Below, in pieces: positions 59,082 through 64,000 of a stretch of DNA of 64,000 bases. A program made the position numbers and the translations under genes. The notes below the pieces were generated by a model that was given only the letters and a program-made list of their open reading frames with translations, was not told the DNA's origin and made no database searches. The stretch's first letter is position 1, and each line of letters begins with the position of its first letter. Source of the DNA: Chloroflexota bacterium (lineage in GTDB: Bacteria > Chloroflexota > Anaerolineae > Anaerolineales > UBA11579); the NCBI GenBank assembly GCA_013112575.1, contig JABFGG010000016.1:1-64000 (forward strand), read 5' to 3'.

Positions 59082-60488
59082 CTACTCAATGGGCCAGGAT
59101 GAAGCGACCCGAATGCCGGTGCGCTCCAATAAGTTCTGTCCTCTTTCTTCGGCTTCCGTCAGGATAGCTTCCCTATCGCCAGTTAGCAGTTGCCTGTCTT
59201 GCATGACGATCTGGCCGTCGATGATGACGGTTTCCACATCGGTACCCTGGCCGGTGTAGACCAGATTGGAAATGATGTCGAAATTGGGCACGGCGTGGGG
59301 CTGCCGGGGGTTGACCAGGATGACATCGGCCTTTTTGCCCACTTCCAGAGAACCCAGGGTATCTGCCTGGCCCACGGCTTTAGCGCCTTCAATCGTCGCC
59401 ATTTCGAGGACATCCTCGGCGGTAAGAGCTTCGGCATCCATGGTGTGGATGTTTTGCAGGAGTGAGGCAGCTTTCATCTCGCGGATCATGTCATAACAAT
59501 TGTTGTTGGCCCCGGAATCACAGCCCAGGCCAACGGTGACACCGGCGGCGCGCATCTCGCGCACTTTAGCCACGCCGGAGGCCATCTTCATGTTGGCGGA
59601 GGGGCAGTGGGCAACCTTGGTGTCCGTGCGCTTGAGAATCTCGATCTCCTCCTCCGATACCCAGCAGCACATGGCTAACAAAACGTTGGGGCCGACCATG
59701 CCGACACGCTCGATGAACTCCACCGGCAGAGCATCATACTCGCGGCGGAAGAAGGGCAGGTCTTCTTTCTCGCCTGCCAGGTGCACGGTGATGCCGACGC
59801 CTTTCTCCTGGGCCAGCGCGGCCACTTTGGTATAGAACTCAGGGGAGCAGGCCGTGGCCGGTTCGCGCGGCACACGCGGCCCGTACCAGACCTGGATACG
59901 GCCATTGGCGGCACCATGCCATTTGTCAATGGCGACGGCAGCCTCAGCGAGGGACTTCTCTTCCGTTTCCAGCATGCCCTCGTCGATGACGCCTACCTGC
60001 TGGGCCAGGGCAGTCTGGTCCATGACGCTTTTGGCCATGACAGCGCGGATACCCATACGCTCGATGGTGGCAGCCTGGCGGTCGAAGTCGTAGCGGGAAT
60101 GCACCAGCGGGTCGACGTAACAGGTGGTGCCGGTGGTGATCATCTCCAGGATACAAAGCTGCAAACTGATGTCTGCGTCGTCAGCATCATAGCTGCCCTG
60201 CAGGGGCCAGATGTAATCCTCCAGATAGGGACGCCAGGGCAGGTCATCGGCCACGCCGCGCAACATGGCCTGGGGCGAGTGGGCGTGGGCATCAATGAGG
60301 CCGGGGAGGGCAATCTTGCCATGGCCCTCTATGATCCGATCTGCCTGGGGATACTTCGAGGCCAGCGCTTCAGATTTGCCGATGGCGACGATGGTGTCGT
60401 CCTCAATAACGATAGAGGCGTCGGTGATGATACGGCGGCTGGGGTCAATGGTGACAGCGGTGACGTCGTTGATGATGAGTGTGGTCAT
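59082..60488 (-). CDS. Amidohydrolase, MtaD/SsnA-like aminopurine deaminase type
   Basis: 468 residues of the metal-dependent amidohydrolase superfamily. Metal and catalytic residues are in place: DAHAHSPQAMLRG (HxH), ITVHLAGEKED (His, Glu), AHCPSANMKMASGVAKVREM (His) and LGCDSGANNN (Asp). The closest group by pattern is the S-adenosylhomocysteine/methylthioadenosine deaminase and chlorohydrolase set (ATZ/TRZ). With the adjacent phosphorylase it could turn an aminated nucleoside into a deaminated one and then into base plus sugar phosphate. First gene of the two-gene operon; GGAGA precedes the ATG. Confidence 0.85.
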   Translation of the reverse strand: MTTLIINDVTAVTIDPSRRIITDASIVIEDDTIVAIGKSEALASKYPQADRIIEGHGKIALPGLIDAHAHSPQAMLRGVADDLPWRPYLEDYIWPLQGSYDADDADISLQLCILEMITTGTTCYVDPLVHSRYDFDRQAATIERMGIRAVMAKSVMDQTALAQQVGVIDEGMLETEEKSLAEAAVAIDKWHGAANGRIQVWYGPRVPREPATACSPEFYTKVAALAQEKGVGITVHLAGEKEDLPFFRREYDALPVEFIERVGMVGPNVLLAMCCWVSEEEIEILKRTDTKVAHCPSANMKMASGVAKVREMRAAGVTVGLGCDSGANNNCYDMIREMKAASLLQNIHTMDAEALTAEDVLEMATIEGAKAVGQADTLGSLEVGKKADVILVNPRQPHAVPNFDIISNLVYTGQGTDVETVIIDGQIVMQDRQLLTGDREAILTEAEERGQNLLERTGIRVASSWPIE

Positions 60489-60603
60489 AGGTAATCTCCT
60501 GCTCCCAGTATAAGCTACTGAAAATGAGACTCAAAGCTCACCTATAATATTTGCAAATGTAATTCTAACCTTTAAAGGAATAAATGCCCCGTAGTTTAGG
60601 CGT

Positions 60604-62328
60604 TTATTTATCCTGAATACTCCACATCCTTCGATACAAGCCATCATCGCCAATCAGTTCCTCGTGTTTACCCTGCTGCTTGATCTGACCTTTGTCCATG
60701 ACAATGATGTGGTCGAAGTTGTCCAAGCCAACGATGCGGTGAGTGATCATCAGGATGGTTTTATGGCCCAGGTTGTTGTGGATGGTTTTAAGGATAGCTT
60801 GTTCGGTCAATGCATCCAGGTTGGCTGTCGGTTCGTCTAGAAGCAAATAAGGCCGATCTAACAGCAAGGCGCGGGCGATAGCAAGACGTTGGCGCTCGCC
60901 GCCGCTGAGCAGGTGCCCCTGTTCCCCGATCCATGTATCGTTCCCTTGCGGCAGGCTTTGAATAAAACCATCGATCTCTGCGAGGCGCGTAGCCTGAATC
61001 AAATCCTCTACAGTAGCGCTGGGCTGCGCAACTAGCAAGTTGTCGCGGATAGTGGCGTTAAATAAGTGACTGTATTGTGACACTACTGAAAACAGCGAGC
61101 GTATCTCTTCTTGGGGAAAGGTGCGAATATCCTGTCCATCGAGCAGAATGCTATCTTCGGGGACCTCCCAGAAACGCAGTAATAGGTTGATGAGGGTAGA
61201 CTTGCCTGCACCGCTGGGACCAACCACAGCCAGACTCTGTCCCCTGGATAGTTCAAAGCTGATGTCACGCAAGACCTCTGGTTCGTGGTTTGAATAACGG
61301 AAAGACAAATTATTGAAGAGGATGTTTTCAATAGAGCTGTTAATTTTTGCGGCCACAGGTTGATCGACAACTGCGGGTGGTGTATCTGCGATTTCGAATA
61401 AGCGTTCCCCCGCTGCCTGGCTTTGATCGATTGGGTGGGAGAGTTGCCCCAATGGTAAAACGGCTTCGAAGCTGGCCAGGGAAGCTAAAACCAACGTAGC
61501 GAGAAATACACCATCAATGCTGCCCGCATTGACCAGCATAATGCCAATGAGTAAAACAGCCCAAATAGCAACATACATGCTCAGGTTGCTCAGCCCAGCC
61601 TGCAAGGCGTTGATCACAGCAACGCGCTTTTGTGCATTTCTGAAGTTATGGTTGAGGTCAGAGACTGCATTTAAATAACGATCTTCCTGCGAGTAAGCGG
61701 ACAGGTCAGCCAGGCCTTGCACTGTATCAACAATGCTGGTCTGTATGTGGCTGCGGAGATCAATGAGGGATTGTTGGGGAGCTTTGGCAAGCCAGCGGGT
61801 GCTGACCGGGATGCCGACACCTACAAGCAACAAAAAGAAGGCCAGGGTAAATGCCAGTGAGCTGTCAAATGTCCCCATGAAGAAAGTAACCCCGATGATA
61901 ATGACCGCAGCAACCAACGGAGGCGCCAGGACACGTAAATAAAACTCGCGCAAAGTGTCCACATCGTTAGTACTGCGACTAAGCAGGTCGCCGCTGTGTC
62001 TGTCCTGGATGGCAGCTGGGGTCACTGGTTCAAGCACCTCGTAGAACCATACGCGCAGATGGGTCAATATCTGAAAGGTTACGTTGTGGGAGACATACCT
62101 TTCCAGGTAACGGAAAACGCCGCGGGTGATACCAAACAACCTGACGGCCACAATGGTGGTTTGGATCTCGGCAATGGATGGCTGCAAGGCTGCCCTGGAG
62201 ATCAGATAGGCAGAGGTAGCCATGAGGGCTACGCTGCTCCCGATTGTAGCTGCGCCGATGACAATAGAGAGCAGCATGCCTCTATAGAAGGGGAAAACCA
62301 GAGCCGATAAGCGCTGCAAAATTTTCAT
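60604..62328 (-). CDS. cydC: Heterodimeric ABC exporter subunit CydC
   Basis: 574 residues: six membrane helices (~15-300) and an ATPase domain with Walker A GPSGAGKST, signature LSGGERQRLAIARALLLDRP and Walker B LLLDEPTANLDA. CydDC exports cysteine and glutathione and is needed to assemble cytochrome bd and c-type cytochromes. Its ATG overlaps the cydD stop (ATGA), showing coupling. No cydAB genes are in the window. Confidence 0.85.
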   Translation of the reverse strand: MKILQRLSALVFPFYRGMLLSIVIGAATIGSSVALMATSAYLISRAALQPSIAEIQTTIVAVRLFGITRGVFRYLERYVSHNVTFQILTHLRVWFYEVLEPVTPAAIQDRHSGDLLSRSTNDVDTLREFYLRVLAPPLVAAVIIIGVTFFMGTFDSSLAFTLAFFLLLVGVGIPVSTRWLAKAPQQSLIDLRSHIQTSIVDTVQGLADLSAYSQEDRYLNAVSDLNHNFRNAQKRVAVINALQAGLSNLSMYVAIWAVLLIGIMLVNAGSIDGVFLATLVLASLASFEAVLPLGQLSHPIDQSQAAGERLFEIADTPPAVVDQPVAAKINSSIENILFNNLSFRYSNHEPEVLRDISFELSRGQSLAVVGPSGAGKSTLINLLLRFWEVPEDSILLDGQDIRTFPQEEIRSLFSVVSQYSHLFNATIRDNLLVAQPSATVEDLIQATRLAEIDGFIQSLPQGNDTWIGEQGHLLSGGERQRLAIARALLLDRPYLLLDEPTANLDALTEQAILKTIHNNLGHKTILMITHRIVGLDNFDHIIVMDKGQIKQQGKHEELIGDDGLYRRMWSIQDK

Positions 62329-64000
62329 GGGGACCCTACGAAGCTTTGTTGTAACTGGCGATAGATGCCTTCCTGCTCCAGCAACTCTGTGTGGGTGCCG
62401 CCTTGCACAATACGTCCATCTGAAAATACCAGTATTTGATCGGCGTCAACGACGGTATCGAGGCGGTGTACGATTATCAGGGTTGTACGTTCCTTCATCA
62501 AGCGTCGAATTGCTTTTTGTAATTGGGTTTCCGTTTGTGGATCAAGATGGGCCGTGGGTTCGTCCAGGATGAGGAAATTGGGGTTGCGTAAAAAGGCGCG
62601 CGCCAGGGCCACGCGTTGGGATTGGCCACCGCTCAAGCGCAGCCCGCGTTCTCCGACTTGAGTGGCATAACCATCGGGGAGTGACTGGATGAAGTCATCA
62701 AGTTCGGCATCCCTGGCCGCGGCTTCGATCTGTTCCTGAGTGGCATCCGGATGACCAAAGGCGATATTGGCGGCCAGACTATCGAAGAAGAGGTGGGGGA
62801 ATTGGGGAACCCAGGCGATTTGATTCCGCCAGATAGCGCGGTCGATCTTTTGTAAGTCAGAGCCATCCACCACTATTTGGCCCTCTTGAGGGTCAACAAA
62901 GCGCATCAGCAGGTTGGCAATTGAGCTTTTGCCTGCACCACTGGCACCAACCAGTGCGACCTTTTGGCCTTTATTGATCTCAAAAGATATATCACTCAGG
63001 GCCAGCTGGCTGCGCTCCTGGTAGCTAAGCGATACATGTTTGAACTGAATAGAAGCAAAATCGGATAATGTGCCTTTGGGTGCTATTAGCGATTTTTCCG
63101 GTAAGGGTGTTTCAAAGACTTCAAAAATGCGGTTGGCGGCGGCAACTCCTTCGGCACCGGCATGGAAGCGTGCCCCCAAATTGCGCAGGGGTTGATAGAA
63201 CTCCGGGGCCAGGATCAATAAAAATAAAGCGGGTGCAAAATCCAGGCCGCCGTATAACAATCGCAAACCCACCTGAACGGCGATGATGGCGGTGCTAATA
63301 GTGGCCAACAACTCCAGCACCAGCGCTGAGAGGAAGGCCACCCGCAATACGCCTAATGTGGCCTGGGCATATTGATCGCTGATGATGCGGACGGTGGTTG
63401 CTTGTTGTTTGCTGCGCCCCAAAGCCTTTAAAGTGACCAGGCCCTGAACAACGTCGAGGAAGTGAGCACTCAGGCGACTCAAAGAGGTCCACTGGCGCTG
63501 GGTCAGGGCCTCGGTGGCGCGCCCGATCAGAACCATGAAATAGGGGATCAGGGGAGCGGTAAACAGAAGCACTAAGCCTGAGAGGAGGTCGAGAGAAAAT
63601 ACGCTGAACAAGATTGTGAGAGGGATAAGTGCTGAAATAAAAATCTGGGGCAGGTATTCGCTGAAGTATTTCTCGAGGTGTTCCACGCCTTCCATGAGGG
63701 TGTTGCTGAGTTCGCCACTACTTTCAGACTGTGTATAGCCTGGCCCTAAAGCCAGAATGTGGGCCAAGAGACGTTGCCTTAAATTGCTTTTGATCACAAT
63801 TGCCAGGTAATTGGCGGAGAGTTCTGTGCCGAACAAAGCTACGGCACGCAACACCATCACGCCCAGCAAAAGCGCCATGGGCCTTTGTACCGCTGCTAAT
63901 GTCGCCTGTTGCAAAAAAACATCTGAGATGACTTGGCTCATCCAGTAGGCCTGGGCCACGGTAAAGACACCACCCAAAAAGGCCAGGCCAATGGTCAAGG
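62325..64000 (-). CDS. cydD: Heterodimeric ABC exporter subunit CydD (partial, N-terminus off the edge)
   Basis: About 558 codons are visible; the reading frame runs off the right edge before a start, probably lacking only ~10-30 residues. The membrane domain includes LTIGLAFLGGVFTVAQAYWM (first helix) and TQSESSGELSNTLMEGVEHL (coupling region), and the ATPase has Walker A GASGAGKSS, signature LSGGQSQRVALARAFLRNP and Walker B FLILDEPTAHLDPQ. It pairs with CydC encoded immediately downstream. Confidence 0.88.
   Translation of the reverse strand, partial: LTIGLAFLGGVFTVAQAYWMSQVISDVFLQQATLAAVQRPMALLLGVMVLRAVALFGTELSANYLAIVIKSNLRQRLLAHILALGPGYTQSESSGELSNTLMEGVEHLEKYFSEYLPQIFISALIPLTILFSVFSLDLLSGLVLLFTAPLIPYFMVLIGRATEALTQRQWTSLSRLSAHFLDVVQGLVTLKALGRSKQQATTVRIISDQYAQATLGVLRVAFLSALVLELLATISTAIIAVQVGLRLLYGGLDFAPALFLLILAPEFYQPLRNLGARFHAGAEGVAAANRIFEVFETPLPEKSLIAPKGTLSDFASIQFKHVSLSYQERSQLALSDISFEINKGQKVALVGASGAGKSSIANLLMRFVDPQEGQIVVDGSDLQKIDRAIWRNQIAWVPQFPHLFFDSLAANIAFGHPDATQEQIEAAARDAELDDFIQSLPDGYATQVGERGLRLSGGQSQRVALARAFLRNPNFLILDEPTAHLDPQTETQLQKAIRRLMKERTTLIIVHRLDTVVDADQILVFSDGRIVQGGTHTELLEQEGIYRQLQQSFVGSP

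Noticed and set aside
1-64000. CRISPR arrays, rRNA and tRNA genes
   Set aside because: No regularly spaced repeats, rRNA-like sequence or cloverleaf with a TTCRA loop was found by eye; a covariance search would be needed to exclude a tRNA fully.

Overview
The window reads as a chromosomal segment of a Chloroflexota bacterium, most likely of class Anaerolineae. This is an inference from moderate GC (lower in a few islands), lipoproteins with acidic Glu/Pro/Thr-rich linkers after the lipobox, duplicated BMP-type binding proteins, archaeal-type families (DUF1152, several tungsten AORs), and heme A synthase and CydDC beside strictly anaerobic-type enzymes. No rRNA, tRNA or CRISPR array was seen. 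Several genes appear to start leaderless, with a -10 box 5-8 nt before the start codon.

Layout. 1-2.1 kb: right end of a probable integrated element, with a partial unknown gene and a large serine recombinase whose 3' end runs into a host glycosyltransferase gene. 2.1-15 kb: housekeeping and envelope genes: GT-C glycosyltransferase, alpha/beta hydrolase fused to a cyclic-nucleotide-binding domain, Tat-exported L,D-transpeptidase, GHMP sugar kinase, YdcF-like protein, FecR/LysM protein, MFS (UMF1) transporter, membrane sugar dehydrogenase-like protein, CHASE2 adenylate/guanylate cyclase. 15-16.5 kb: AT-rich module of two DUF606 transporters and a divergent MarR regulator with palindromic operators. 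17-23 kb: cupredoxin and an AttEFGH-like set (ATPase, GNAT protein, fused FtsX permease, AttH/CrtC-like lipoprotein). 23-25.5 kb: FolE, Rieske ferredoxin, heme A synthase.

25.5-34.4 kb: one leftward operon: fused xanthine-dehydrogenase-type molybdenum hydroxylase, two nucleoside-type permeases, a two-headed BMP lipoprotein made by internal duplication, and a double ATPase. It starts at a good promoter followed at once by a 113-nt segment able to fold into a branched structure.

34.5-55.7 kb is the most interesting region. An ArsR-HTH/PBP-like regulator precedes a tungstate transporter (tupABC). Next come lacI-ubiX and, divergently, an operon of a TPP-dependent enzyme, a VOC protein, an extended SDR and a DUF1152 protein. 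A carbohydrate-type ABC importer follows, then an FMN-binding PNPOx-like protein and an operon of ubiD, AOR, SDR, AOR, AOR. An identical 16-bp sequence containing the LacI-type palindrome CAAACGTTTG overlaps the promoters of both the TPP operon and the importer, so these are probably one regulon. The simplest reading is a tungsten-dependent catabolic pathway: import, NAD-dependent oxidation, TPP- and prenyl-FMN-dependent carbon-carbon chemistry, aldehyde oxidation by three AORs, with tungstate uptake and UbiX cofactor supply encoded alongside. The substrate is unknown.

55.8-58.2 kb: AT-rich island with one large protein combining a sigma-70 region 4-like HTH and a C-terminal R-x4-H (HEPN-like) motif. 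58.3-60.5 kb: nucleoside phosphorylase and an amidohydrolase/deaminase. 60.6-64 kb: cydC and most of cydD, which runs off the right edge.
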